Shown here piece by piece: positions 23,895 to 31,144 of a stretch of 35,932 nt of DNA (positions within the stretch are counted from its first letter, which is position 1; each line of letters starts with the position of its first letter). Origin of the DNA: Candidatus Methanophagaceae archaeon GoMg1 (GTDB taxonomy: Archaea > Halobacteriota > Syntropharchaeia > Alkanophagales > Methanospirareceae); the NCBI GenBank assembly GCA_013180605.1, contig QBUL01000179.1, positions 1-35,932 of the forward strand, written 5' to 3'. Under the pieces are notes generated by a model that was not told where the DNA came from, searched no databases, and worked only from the letters and a program-made list of their open reading frames with translations. Position numbers and translations under genes: made by a program.

Positions 23895-24914
23895 ATGCTC
23901 AAAATAGACGGCACCTACGGCGAAGGCGGCGGGCAGATAATAAGGACTGCAATCGCACTTGCGGCGATAACAGGCGAGGAAGTAGATATAGAGAACATAA
24001 GAGCGAACAGACCCAATCCTGGACTTTCAGCACAGCATCTGCATGCAGTGAAAGCAGTAAAAAAACTGTCTGGTGGTAGAACAGAAGGGCTGGAGTTGCG
24101 TTCTACAAGGTTAAAGTTCGCACCGGGTGCGCTAAACGGATTTGAAAGTGAAATAGACATAGGCACTGCGGGAAGCATCACATTGCTATTGCAGTGTCTT
24201 ATTCCAGTTGCGCTTTTTGCGGATAGCGAGACGAAAGTGCGTATAAGAGGTGGAACAGACGTTAAATGGTCGCCACCAATGGATTTTCACACGGAGGTGT
24301 TTCTCAAAGCAGTTCGTGAAATGGGTTGTGACGTGCATCTCGACCTGAAACGTAGGGGTTATTACCCAAAAGGTGACGGATTGGTAGAAGCAAAAATAAC
24401 GCCTTCGCATCAGTTGAATGGAATTGTTTTAGTAGAGAGCGAGAGAATAGGAGAAGGAGTCGTAAAGGGGATTTCTCATTCCTGTGGGCTTCCTGCGCAC
24501 GTAGCGGAAAGGCAGGCGAAAGCTGCGGAAAGCGTATTAAATGCGGCGGGATATGATAGCGAGCTAAAAACCGAGATTGATGAGAATGGTAAGAGGACAA
24601 CGGGATGTGGCATAACGCTATGGAAGGGCTACAAAAGCGGCAGTGCATTGGGCGAGCGAGGCAAACGAGCGGAACGCGTGGGTGAAGAAGCAGCAGGGAA
24701 CATCATAAAAGAATTGGAATCCGCATCTACGGTTGATGTCTATCTTGCCGACCAGCTTATTCCGTATATCGCACTTGCAAACGGCAAATCGGAGATGAGG
24801 GTTCGTGAAATGACGAAGCATATCGAAACGAACATGTACGTGACAAAGAAGTTTTTGGATGTTGAGTTTGAAATAGAGAAGAAGAGCGGATTTGTTATTG
24901 TATATAAAGTATAG
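23895..24914 (+). CDS. rtcA: RNA 3'-terminal phosphate cyclase
   Basis: Converts RNA 3'-phosphate to 2',3'-cyclic phosphate using ATP. Family signatures are clear: IDGTYGEGGGQIIRTAIALA (residues 4-23), RPNPGLSAQHLHAVKA, RGGTDVKWSPPMDF, GCDVHLDLKRRGYYPKGDG and, near the C-terminus, KHIETNMYVTKKFL, where the His is the adenylylated active-site residue. It is 339 aa, normal. The ATG lies right behind a hairpin and has no ribosome site, so initiation may be leaderless. It is followed by repeats and a degenerate region. Confidence 0.95.
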   Translation: MLKIDGTYGEGGGQIIRTAIALAAITGEEVDIENIRANRPNPGLSAQHLHAVKAVKKLSGGRTEGLELRSTRLKFAPGALNGFESEIDIGTAGSITLLLQCLIPVALFADSETKVRIRGGTDVKWSPPMDFHTEVFLKAVREMGCDVHLDLKRRGYYPKGDGLVEAKITPSHQLNGIVLVESERIGEGVVKGISHSCGLPAHVAERQAKAAESVLNAAGYDSELKTEIDENGKRTTGCGITLWKGYKSGSALGERGKRAERVGEEAAGNIIKELESASTVDVYLADQLIPYIALANGKSEMRVREMTKHIETNMYVTKKFLDVEFEIEKKSGFVIVYKV

Positions 24915-24930
24915 CTTCTTTCTATTTAAG

Positions 24931-25065
24931 ACACAGATTTACACAGATTTACGTAGATTTATTTTAGTTTAACCGTGTTTGTTGATTCTTATCATCTGTG
25001 TTAATTAAGCCCTTTCAGGGCTTGCGGGGACGTGGGCAGAGCCCACGAGCGTTAATCTGTGTCCA
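24931..25065. repeat. Period-11 repeat tract interrupted by a two-hairpin insert
   Basis: GACACAGATTTACACAGATT (from about 24931) belongs to the same family as the 44-nt repeat, in opposite orientation. Further on, ATCTGTGTTAAT (24994-25005) and GTTAATCTGTGTCC (25051-25064) would form one continuous repeat unit but are split by about 45 bp containing two perfect hairpins: AAGCCCT-TTC-AGGGCTT (25007-25023) and CGTGGGC-AGA-GCCCACG (25031-25047). This looks like a small palindromic element inserted into an older repeat. Confidence 0.7.
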
Positions 25066-25126
25066 TAATTTATTTTCTGTTTTCTTGTCTACGAAAGAAG
25101 ATGCAGAAAATGAGGGATATATAAAA

Positions 25127-25440
25127 ATGTCAGAACCAACAAAAACAAAAAAAAATCCTTCACCATTCACGATTTACCCGTTTCAGAGCGCCCCCGAGAG
25201 CGGCTTCTAAATCTCGGCTCAGAAGCTCTTTCAGCACAGGAGTTTTTAGCTTTAGTTTTAGGGCGTGGCATTGCAGGCGAATCTGTAATGGTAACTGCAC
25301 AGAGACTTTTAAGTGAATTTGGCAACTTTAAAGAAGCTATCTCTGCAAGTGCGAGTTCTTGTATTTTCATCCATAATCATCCTTCTGGTGACCCTACGCC
25401 AAGTGTAGATGAAAACGAGTTGGGGGTCGTTATACTATGA
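25127..25440 (+). pseudogene. radC: radC pseudogene (frameshift plus internal deletion)
   Basis: RadC proteins have an N-terminal helix-hairpin-helix part and a C-terminal JAB-like metalloprotease-type domain with HNHPSGDP. Here the start MSEPTKTKK runs into an A9 tract (25147-25155), where one missing A shifts the frame. In the new frame one reads FTIHDLPVSERPRERLLNLG, then ALSAQEFLALVLGRG, and shortly after NFKEAISASASSCIFIHNHP with SGDPTPS. The segment normally between these N- and C-terminal parts (on the order of 100 residues) is missing, and the frame ends at TGA soon after SVDEN. The gene is clearly dead. The following nuclease fragment starts within its stop codon. Confidence 0.85.
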
Positions 25441-25577
25441 TAATTCGTGAGTCGCAAATAGAAGATGTGCTTGCAACCTATCCGGATATTGCTAAGGAAA
25501 TATTAGGAATCTCTGAAGACCTTACGTTACTATCTCGAAACCAGCCGATCATGGATTATGGAATCTTCACCTTTTGA
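25437..25577 (+). pseudogene. N-terminal fragment of a NucS/DUF91-like nuclease, 46 aa
   Basis: The frame reads IEDVLATYPDIAKEILGISE followed by DLTLLSRNQPI, then stops at TGA after GIFTF. The pattern of an N-terminal helix ending in LxLLSRQ resembles the start of small archaeal endonuclease-type proteins (DUF91/NucS-like or similar restriction-fold proteins), in which the catalytic core follows. The core is absent, so this is a remnant. Family assignment is tentative. Confidence 0.4.
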
Positions 25578-25613
25578 ACAGGTTGCTATACCAAATGGGG
25601 CAACTACACACAA

Positions 25614-26177
25614 ATGAAGAACTTGTTAGCCAAACAAACGGGACTATCAGAAAGCACAATAGGAAGTTATCTGAGGTTTGCAGAAGAGATGTGCTTGGTA
25701 ACTAAAAAGAGCAGGGGTGAGTATGTTTTAACCGAGCTTGGTAAGAAATACAGTTTGAGTAGAGATCTAAAAGCCCCGGAAGACCATGTCTCTGAAGAGC
25801 AAGCAGAAGTTTTGCAAGATTTTATTACTGAAGATCCTTTTGCAAGTAGAGCTATCTATGGCATATACACGATTGTAGAATCAGTTTTTACTTTATCGAA
25901 AAATACTTATCCAATGCCTCTTGATTTAGTAATCAACTATTTTAGGGAGAGTTCCGGCAAGTTTTTTGAGTGGAATCTCAAAAAGCCGCCTTGGATGGTA
26001 CAAAAATGTATTCAAACTATGCTATTTATTGAATTATGGCTTATTGGTCGAATAGGGGATAAATTTTATGTTACCCCTAAGGGGGTTAGGTTTATATTAC
26101 TACTCCAATTGCATAAAACAATAAAAACAGTTGATGCTTTAAGAATCACTTCTTCATTTTCAAATCCTCTTGCATAG
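25614..26177 (+). CDS. Hypothetical winged-helix-like protein, 187 aa (possibly truncated)
   Basis: Residues 1-50 read as a winged helix: LLAKQTGLSESTIGSYLRFA as helix-turn-helix, then MCLVTKKSRGEYVLTELGKK as the wing. The remaining 135 residues are helical, ending with a second short HTH-like unit (CIQTMLFIELWLIGRIGDKF, then YVTPKGVRFI). The frame is open for 12 codons upstream of the ATG (KWGNYTQ...), back to a TGA, so the true N-terminus may have been lost with the decayed neighbours. No family is recognised. The context of dead genes on the 5' side makes a remnant plausible, but the frame itself is clean. Confidence 0.45.
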   Translation: MKNLLAKQTGLSESTIGSYLRFAEEMCLVTKKSRGEYVLTELGKKYSLSRDLKAPEDHVSEEQAEVLQDFITEDPFASRAIYGIYTIVESVFTLSKNTYPMPLDLVINYFRESSGKFFEWNLKKPPWMVQKCIQTMLFIELWLIGRIGDKFYVTPKGVRFILLLQLHKTIKTVDALRITSSFSNPLA

Positions 26178-26230
26178 TTTCGTTCCATTTCATTATAAAT
26201 TTTTCAGAAAGATTTTTATTATTACTTCCC

Positions 26231-26240
26231 TATATAAAAA
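26231..26240 (+). promoter_or_regulatory. TATA box for the duplicated helical protein
   Basis: TATATAAAAA lies 22 nt before the ATG at 26253, a near-consensus archaeal TATA box at leaderless spacing. A purine stretch (AGGGG) is also present and could act as ribosome site if the start is slightly upstream. Confidence 0.65.
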
Positions 26241-26252
26241 GGGGTAAAAAAC

Positions 26253-27065
26253 ATGGAAGAAAAAGAGAGTGAAGTAACAAAAGCGGTTAGAGAAGCCGTG
26301 GTGAATGCGGTTGAGAAGGGGGAAGACATAAAAGAGAAGGTAGTTGAGATTGCCCGGGATGCCGTTAAGAAGACATTGGAGGGAGCCGAAGTTACGAGGG
26401 AGAAAGTGGAATCTGTAGCTAAAGGTGCGATGAAAGGTGCAATTGAAGGCGCACGGAAGGAAGAAGTGGAGGCTGCTGATGTCACCAAAGGGGCTGCCGA
26501 GGGCATAATCGAGGGTACGAAGCAGGCTGGTGTCAAAGCCGCTGACTTAGCGGAACATGCCGCAGAAGCAGCTCTGGACTCCGCAAAAGAAGGGGGCGAT
26601 AAGGCGGTGGATGTGGTGAAAGGTGTCGTAAAAGGATTTCTTGGAAAAGAGAGTGAATTAACAAAAGCGGTTAGAGAAGCCGTGGTGAATGCGGTTGAGA
26701 AAGGGGAAGACACAAAAGAAAAGGTAGTTGGGATTACCAGGGATGCCGTTAAGAAGACATTAGAGGGAGCCGAAGTTACGAGGGAGAAAGTGGAATCCGT
26801 GGCTAAAGACGCGATGAAAGGCGCAATCGAGGGTGCACGGAAGACGGAGGCGGATGCTGCTGATGTCACCAAAGGGGCTGCCGAGGGCATAATCGAGGGA
26901 ACAAAGCAGGCAGGTGCCAACGCCGCTGACTTAGCGGAACATGCTGCAGAAGCAGCTCTTGACTCCGCGAAAGAAGCGGGTGATAAAGCGGTGGAAGTGG
27001 TGAAAGGTGTCGTAAAAGGTTTTCTTGAAGCCGTCAAAGAGGTCTTAGAGAAGAAGAAAGAATAA
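26253..27065 (+). CDS. Internally duplicated amphipathic helical protein, 270 aa
   Basis: The protein is almost entirely Ala/Lys/Glu/Val-rich helix, with heptad- and 11-mer-like periodicity resembling LEA proteins, apolipoproteins or phasins. It consists of two near-identical halves of 128 residues, each starting SE(V/L)TKAVREAVVNAVEKGE and ending DKAV(D/E)VVKGVVKGFL. There is no membrane segment or signal. The gene ends 4 nt before the UbiB-family kinase gene, so both are surely co-transcribed. The link suggests a role at the membrane or with lipid or quinone-like substrates, but that is inference. A strong TATA box is present. Confidence 0.7.
   Translation: MEEKESEVTKAVREAVVNAVEKGEDIKEKVVEIARDAVKKTLEGAEVTREKVESVAKGAMKGAIEGARKEEVEAADVTKGAAEGIIEGTKQAGVKAADLAEHAAEAALDSAKEGGDKAVDVVKGVVKGFLGKESELTKAVREAVVNAVEKGEDTKEKVVGITRDAVKKTLEGAEVTREKVESVAKDAMKGAIEGARKTEADAADVTKGAAEGIIEGTKQAGANAADLAEHAAEAALDSAKEAGDKAVEVVKGVVKGFLEAVKEVLEKKKE
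26261..27028 (+). repeat. 384-bp tandem duplication within a gene
   Basis: The two units, 26261-26644 and 26645-27028, are each 384 bp (128 codons) and remain very similar at DNA level (for example ACAAAAGCGGTTAGAGAAGC in both). This is a recent in-frame duplication. Confidence 0.9.
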
Positions 27066-27069
27066 TAAA

Positions 27070-28770
27070 ATGCCGATTCGCAAAATCGGTGTAATAAGCC
27101 GCACGTATCGCCATATCAATCGCTATCGCGAGATTGTCGCAATATTAGTAAAGTATGGTTTTGGTGAGGTATTAGCGAAGCTTGAGTTACAAAAACATCT
27201 CGATTTCGGTAAGGGCTTCCTATTAGGGAAACGTGCCGCGGAAATAGCGGATGTTTCACACTGGGCTCGGGTGCGAATGGCTCTGGAGGAGCTTGGACCA
27301 ACTTTTGTCAAGTTTGGTCAGATGATGAGCACCAGACCTGACATGATCCCCCGCGAACTTATCACCGAACTGGAGAAGCTTCAAGAGGAGGTCCCTCCGT
27401 TTTCCACGGAAGATGCGAAGCGAATTATTGCGGAGGAGTTGAACAGTTCAGTGGATCGTATCTTCACGGATTTTTCGGGTTCATCTATTGCTGCCGCATC
27501 TATTGCACAGGTGCATAAAGCAGTGTTGCCCGGGGGTGAAGAAGTAGCAGTCAAGATTCAGCGTCCTGATATTGACAAAATTATCGAGGTAGACTTAGAG
27601 ATAATGCTCCATCTCGCCACACGGGCGGAGAAACATTTTAAGGAGGAGGAAGCTATAGACATTGTGAAATTAGTAGAGGAATTTGCACGTGTGATTCGGA
27701 AGGAACTGAACTTCAGAATCGAGGCGGCATATATTGAGCGTTTTGCTAACAATTTCCAGGATGACACGACAATTCACGTGCCTAAGGTCTATAAGGAGTT
27801 CTCCTCAGGTAAAGTCTTGACGATGGAGTTTATCGGCGGGTACAAAGTCACGGATATTACAAAAACCGAGGTGCGTGAGCACGGAATTGACCCGAAAGTC
27901 GTGGCATCGCGGGGGTTGGACCTCATTCTTAAACAGATTTTTGAACACGGGTTCTTTCACGCAGACCCACATCCGGGAAACATCAGAGTTCTGGATGGCA
28001 ATGTCATCTGCTTCCTTGACTACGGCATGATGGGTAGGCTGTCTGCACGTCATCGCGAGGACTTAGCTGACATCTTCATTGGGATAATAAGCAGAGATGA
28101 ACATAAAATTACGAAAACAATCTTAAAGTTAACCGGGCGCAGCCATGTCCGAGATGTTGAGGAGTTAGAATCGGACATTGCCGAACTTATCGAGGTTTAT
28201 GCTTATGGTTCACTAAAAGAACTTGAGATAGGGGGTGTTATAACCCACATGGGGGATGTGATCATCGAACATCATCTGGAAGGGCCTCGGGACTTCTACC
28301 TGCTCGCAAAAGCACTGGTGACCATTGAAGGTGTGGGTAGGGACCTGGACCCAGAGTTCAATTCCGTGAAACACGCCGAACCGTTCGCCGAGAAGTTAAT
28401 CAGGGAGCGTATGAGCCCCCGAAAGTTAATCGAAGATTTCTATCTCTCTGCTCTCGAAACACGCCTGCTGTTGCGTGACCTCCCCTCTGAGGCACGAGAC
28501 ATATTGGCACGGGTACGGCAAGGCGAGGTAAAGATAAATTTTGAGCATAAAGGGCTTGATCCAATGCTTAAAACCCTTGACCAGACTAACAATCGTATGG
28601 TGTTTGCAATTGTTCTGGCTTCGCTCGTGATAGGTTCCGCCCTTATGGTTCTTTCCGGTGTTCCGCCGAAATGGCACGAAATCCCGATTATTGGTATTAT
28701 TGGCTTTCTTGGAGCAGGGATAATGGCTTTTTGGCTGTTATTTTCGATTTTGCGGCATGGTAAACTTTAG
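27070..28770 (+). CDS. UbiB/ABC1/Coq8-family atypical kinase, 566 aa
   Basis: UbiB-type proteins are membrane-bound ATPases/kinase-like proteins that support isoprenoid lipid or quinone synthesis. Motifs appear in order: the KxGQ motif in KFGQMMSTRPDMIP (about 78-91), Ala-rich loop AAASIAQVHKAVLPGGEEVA, VKIQRP, the ExD-like RKELNFRIEAAYIERFANNF, catalytic FFHADPHPGNIR and DFG-like FLDYGMMGRL. The C-terminus has two membrane helices (MVFAIVLASLVIGSALMVL and IIGIIGFLGAGIMAFWLLFS). Length is normal. Archaea of this type lack ubiquinone, so the substrate is probably another polyprenyl compound. It lies in an operon with the duplicated helical protein. Confidence 0.92.
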   Translation: MPIRKIGVISRTYRHINRYREIVAILVKYGFGEVLAKLELQKHLDFGKGFLLGKRAAEIADVSHWARVRMALEELGPTFVKFGQMMSTRPDMIPRELITELEKLQEEVPPFSTEDAKRIIAEELNSSVDRIFTDFSGSSIAAASIAQVHKAVLPGGEEVAVKIQRPDIDKIIEVDLEIMLHLATRAEKHFKEEEAIDIVKLVEEFARVIRKELNFRIEAAYIERFANNFQDDTTIHVPKVYKEFSSGKVLTMEFIGGYKVTDITKTEVREHGIDPKVVASRGLDLILKQIFEHGFFHADPHPGNIRVLDGNVICFLDYGMMGRLSARHREDLADIFIGIISRDEHKITKTILKLTGRSHVRDVEELESDIAELIEVYAYGSLKELEIGGVITHMGDVIIEHHLEGPRDFYLLAKALVTIEGVGRDLDPEFNSVKHAEPFAEKLIRERMSPRKLIEDFYLSALETRLLLRDLPSEARDILARVRQGEVKINFEHKGLDPMLKTLDQTNNRMVFAIVLASLVIGSALMVLSGVPPKWHEIPIIGIIGFLGAGIMAFWLLFSILRHGKL

Positions 28771-28823
28771 TTTTTTTATAAAGAAAAAATAAAAAAAAGA
28801 TAATGTAAATGGCATAGCGAAAA

Positions 28824-29285
28824 ATGAGCGTGAAAGAATCAGGAAGCAGGGAGATAATAGATAAGCGGACATTAGTTGCGATTGTGGCGATAGCAATTCT
28901 GTGGCGAACAGGCATAAGTTTGAATGGTAAGATAGCGCTATGGGAAAGTGTGTGTTCGGGCATCGCCCTTTTCATAATGGGCTGGGCTCTATTTGCTTAC
29001 ATATTTTCTATGAGCCGGGGACTGAAGGGCTGGTCGGAATTGAACAGGATTTATCACTGGATTGCCGTTAGCTTGGCCGCTATAAATGTTTATGTTATCG
29101 TTTACTATGCAATGCGATGGTACAGATTGGCGGGTCTGGAAGGCGTGACAGAATCTTTAGTGCCATGGGATTTTCTTTTCAGAGACATAAGATACATTGT
29201 GCTGGTGGTATTCTACTGCGTGGTAATATGGTTATCGAAGTATCTGAAGAAGATGCATGCAGGTTATATGCTGATTAAAAGATAG
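28824..29285 (+). CDS. Four-helix membrane protein, 153 aa
   Basis: Four membrane segments are apparent: LVAIVAIAILWRTGI (about 17-31), ESVCSGIALFIMGWALFAYI (41-60), IYHWIAVSLAAINVYVIVYY (75-94) and IRYIVLVVFYCVVIWLSKYL (122-141). Charged ends are basic on one side. No family is recognised and no conserved catalytic residues stand out. The gene is separated from the UbiB gene by 53 nt that include a T7 run, which may end the upstream transcript. It could be a small sensor or lipid-associated protein. Confidence 0.65.
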   Translation: MSVKESGSREIIDKRTLVAIVAIAILWRTGISLNGKIALWESVCSGIALFIMGWALFAYIFSMSRGLKGWSELNRIYHWIAVSLAAINVYVIVYYAMRWYRLAGLEGVTESLVPWDFLFRDIRYIVLVVFYCVVIWLSKYLKKMHAGYMLIKR

Positions 29286-29319
29286 GTAAAATAAATTTAG
29301 AAGAATATCTTTGATATGA

Positions 29320-29327
29320 TATAAATA
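29320..29327 (+). promoter_or_regulatory. TATA box for CBS-domain gene
   Basis: TATAAATA lies 21 nt before the ATG at 29341, again at leaderless spacing. Confidence 0.5.
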
Positions 29328-29340
29328 CAGGATAAAGTAG

Positions 29341-30204
29341 ATGAGCGTTGAGGGAGAGGCAGAGGCTGAAGGAGAAGGAGGAGAAAAGCGAAAGATGAAA
29401 GTTCGTGACATAATGAGCACGCCGATTATCACCGAAGAGGGAGATACAGGGGTTATCAAAATAGCGAAGGACATGGCAAATCTGGAGGTAGGCAGTGTGG
29501 TTATAACCTCAGAAGGCGAACCCGCGGGGATTATCACCGAGCGTGACATCGCATTAAAAGTTCTGTTAAAGTACAGGGGGAGAAGGGGGAGTGAGGTAAA
29601 AGCAAAAGAGATAATGTCTTCCCCTCTGGTCACCATCAAACCGGAAGCGACAGTGGAGGAAGCATGTGAACTCGCCTCCGCGAAGAACATAAAACGGCTG
29701 CCGGTGGTCGAAAGTGGCGTGCTTATCGGCATTATAAGCGTTAGAAACATATTGACCAGAAAGCCTGAGTATGTAAAGAGGTTCTATCCCGAGGTACGAG
29801 TTTTAGCAAGTGGATGGACGTTTGACCGGCTTGAACGCTCCTTAAGTGACGGTGAAGTGCTCTTTGCAGAAAAGAAGATGGAGCGCTACCGGGAAAGGCT
29901 AAAAGAAGTGTACGAAGAGCTGAGCAAACTCGTGAGCTATTACGTGGACGACAAGGAGCTGAAAGATATATTTAACGGCATGACGCAGCTCTATCACGAT
30001 GTTAAAGGTGAAGGCGAAGAGAAAAATTCGATAGTGGAACAAAGAAAGCGATTGGAAACGATTTTAAGAAAAATCCGGCATGTTACCTACGGGAGGAAAC
30101 GCCAATCGGTAACCAGTTTCACATCAGGTGCTTTTACGTTCCACGACTACCGGCATGGGATGGGCAAAAGGCTGCGATTGCCTTTTAAAAGAACCCGACC
30201 ATAA
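29341..30204 (+). CDS. Tandem CBS-domain protein with C-terminal helical/basic domain, 287 aa
   Basis: CBS pairs bind adenine nucleotides and regulate partner domains. The first unit starts KVRDIMSTPIITEEGDTGV (about 20-38) and ends GIITERDIALKVL; the second starts AKEIMSSPLVTIKPEATV and ends LIGIISVRNILTRKP. After the pair (about residue 140) comes a helical segment (MERYRERLKEVYEELSKLVS), then a very basic tail ending RLRLPFKRTRP. The tail includes a His/Tyr/Arg-rich part (FTFHDYRHGMGKR) that could bind nucleic acid. The partner function is unknown. Confidence 0.85.
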   Translation: MSVEGEAEAEGEGGEKRKMKVRDIMSTPIITEEGDTGVIKIAKDMANLEVGSVVITSEGEPAGIITERDIALKVLLKYRGRRGSEVKAKEIMSSPLVTIKPEATVEEACELASAKNIKRLPVVESGVLIGIISVRNILTRKPEYVKRFYPEVRVLASGWTFDRLERSLSDGEVLFAEKKMERYRERLKEVYEELSKLVSYYVDDKELKDIFNGMTQLYHDVKGEGEEKNSIVEQRKRLETILRKIRHVTYGRKRQSVTSFTSGAFTFHDYRHGMGKRLRLPFKRTRP

Positions 30205-30353
30205 CAAGAAAGAATAATTTTTGATAATCGGACGCAGATAATCAGGATTTTAAATACAATGAATTGACGGAGGAGATTATTAGAATGCAATGGTGATATA
30301 ACTTAATTTTGGCACTAAACCGGAAGTTAAACGTAAGGCATTTGATAATCTGA
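30205..30353. other. Intergenic region before the SRP RNA
   Basis: No gene is visible. A scrap of the period-11 repeat (GGACGCAGATAATCAGGATT, from about 30229) appears, and the second half leads into the 44-nt repeat copy. The rest has no recognisable feature. Confidence 0.5.
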
Positions 30354-30397
30354 GGAAATATTTTTCTGCGTAAATCCGCGTAAATCTGCGTCCTAAA
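30354..30397 (+). repeat. 44-nt dispersed repeat, copy 2
   Basis: Matches 5-48 with one mismatch, same orientation. It lies just upstream of the SRP RNA promoter. Confidence 0.85.
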
Positions 30398-30406
30398 AAA
30401 GAAAGC

Positions 30407-30416
30407 TTTTTTATAT
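30407..30416 (+). promoter_or_regulatory. TATA region of the SRP RNA gene
   Basis: TTTTTTATAT lies about 20-26 nt before the predicted 5' end of the SRP RNA, the expected archaeal spacing. A second AT-rich stretch (AAATATATATTT) overlaps the start of the RNA and is too close. Confidence 0.5.
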
Positions 30417-30432
30417 CTCAAACAAATATATA

Positions 30433-30753
30433 TTTGTGCGGGCTAGCCTGGAGGGTTAGGCGTCCTCTGCAACTTGAAATCGCCGATATGCGAGAGGCGA
30501 AGCTCGAAGAAGGCACCGTAGTTCCCAGTTTCAGCTCGAAGTCCTACGAAGAAGCACCGTCCTGCGGGGTCAACGGTGGTATGGTGGCGAACTGGAGGGT
30601 TTGTTGTCATGCCTTTGCCATGGATACCGGTTTAGGCCCGGAAGGGAGCAGACTCACTGTGGACGGTTGGCGCTCGCAGGGTAGCGGTGTGGAGAAAGAC
30701 TTTGGGGGTCTGGCTGGTAGCGAAAGCGTCGACCGAGAGCGTGCCCGCACAAA
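30433..30753 (+). ncRNA. ffs: Archaeal signal recognition particle RNA (7S RNA), about 320 nt
   Basis: The RNA targets ribosomes making membrane and secreted proteins. The termini pair (TTTGTGCGGGC at 30433-30443 with GCCCGCACAAA at 30743-30753), giving the archaeal helix 1. The Alu part shows GGAGGGTTAGGCGTCCTC and GCCGATATGCGAG. The S-domain helix 8 shows the hallmark TTTAGGCCCGGAAGGGAGCA, with the asymmetric loop and GGAA tetraloop that bind SRP54. Length fits archaeal 7S RNA (about 300-330). An ORF of 116 codons across it is spurious. A hairpin (30764-30782) follows 10 nt downstream. Confidence 0.95.
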
Positions 30754-30756
30754 CCT

Positions 30757-30850
30757 TTCTTTAAAACTTTTAAGAAAAGTTTAATCAAAAATGCTGCGCG
30801 AGCTTCGCAGCTTCGCAAAAAAGAAAGTTGACTTTACCAAAGAAAAAAGA
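30757..30850 (+). repeat. Hairpin-headed dispersed repeat, copy 1
   Basis: Begins with AAACTTTT-AAG-AAAAGTTT (30764-30782), then ATCAAAAA, a GCTTCGC-containing part and purine-rich AAAAAAGAAAG. The same order of elements recurs at 31553-31670. The hairpin lies just after the SRP RNA and could act as its terminator. Confidence 0.55.
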
Positions 30851-30860
30851 AACTATTATT

Positions 30861-31091
30861 TCATCCACTTGAGACAATTTGGACAATAGTTATCGTTATT
30901 TCTTCTTTATTCTTACTGACCTCTACTTTCTCATCTTCGGGCACGGGCTTACCCTCACGAAGGACAATTACCTCTACAGGATTTATTCCCAGCTTTTCTA
31001 ATATGTTCTCGTATGTATACCCACTAGGGACTTCTATCCTTTGCTCTTCTTCTTTATCTTTATCTACAACAATTTTCACGTTTAGTTTCAT
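30861..31091 (-). CDS. ThiS/MoaD/SAMP-like beta-grasp protein, 76 aa
   Basis: The frame opens at 31175, but the ATG at 31091 gives a compact ubiquitin-like protein: MKLNVKIVVDKD as strand 1, VPSGYTYENILEKLGINP as the strand-2/helix unit, VIVLREGKPVPEDEKV, and ITITIVQIVSSG at the C-terminus. The terminal Ser-Gly instead of Gly-Gly is unusual but keeps the final Gly needed for thiocarboxylation or conjugation. It is divergent, across 53 nt, from a NIL-domain ferredoxin of the homocysteine/sulfur pathway, so a sulfur-carrier role is plausible. It could instead be a SAMP-type modifier. Confidence 0.75.
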   Translation of the reverse strand: MKLNVKIVVDKDKEEEQRIEVPSGYTYENILEKLGINPVEVIVLREGKPVPEDEKVEVSKNKEEITITIVQIVSSG

Positions 31092-31144
31092 TTTTATATA
31101 CGTGAAAAATATATTATATGTGAAGAATAGGATATAAGAACAAT

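Noticed and set aside
24931-25065. Possible CRISPR array because of repeated short units.
   Set aside because: Units are tandem, 9-11 bp, with no unique spacers of 30-40 bp and no cas genes nearby.
26222-27037. A 271-codon reverse-strand ORF with internal repeats.
   Set aside because: It mirrors the duplicated helical protein on the plus strand, which has a TATA box, a start and an operon partner.
30434-30784. A 116-codon ORF on the plus strand.
   Set aside because: It lies across the SRP RNA, whose terminal pairing and helix 8 loop are clear; its translation has no protein-like pattern.
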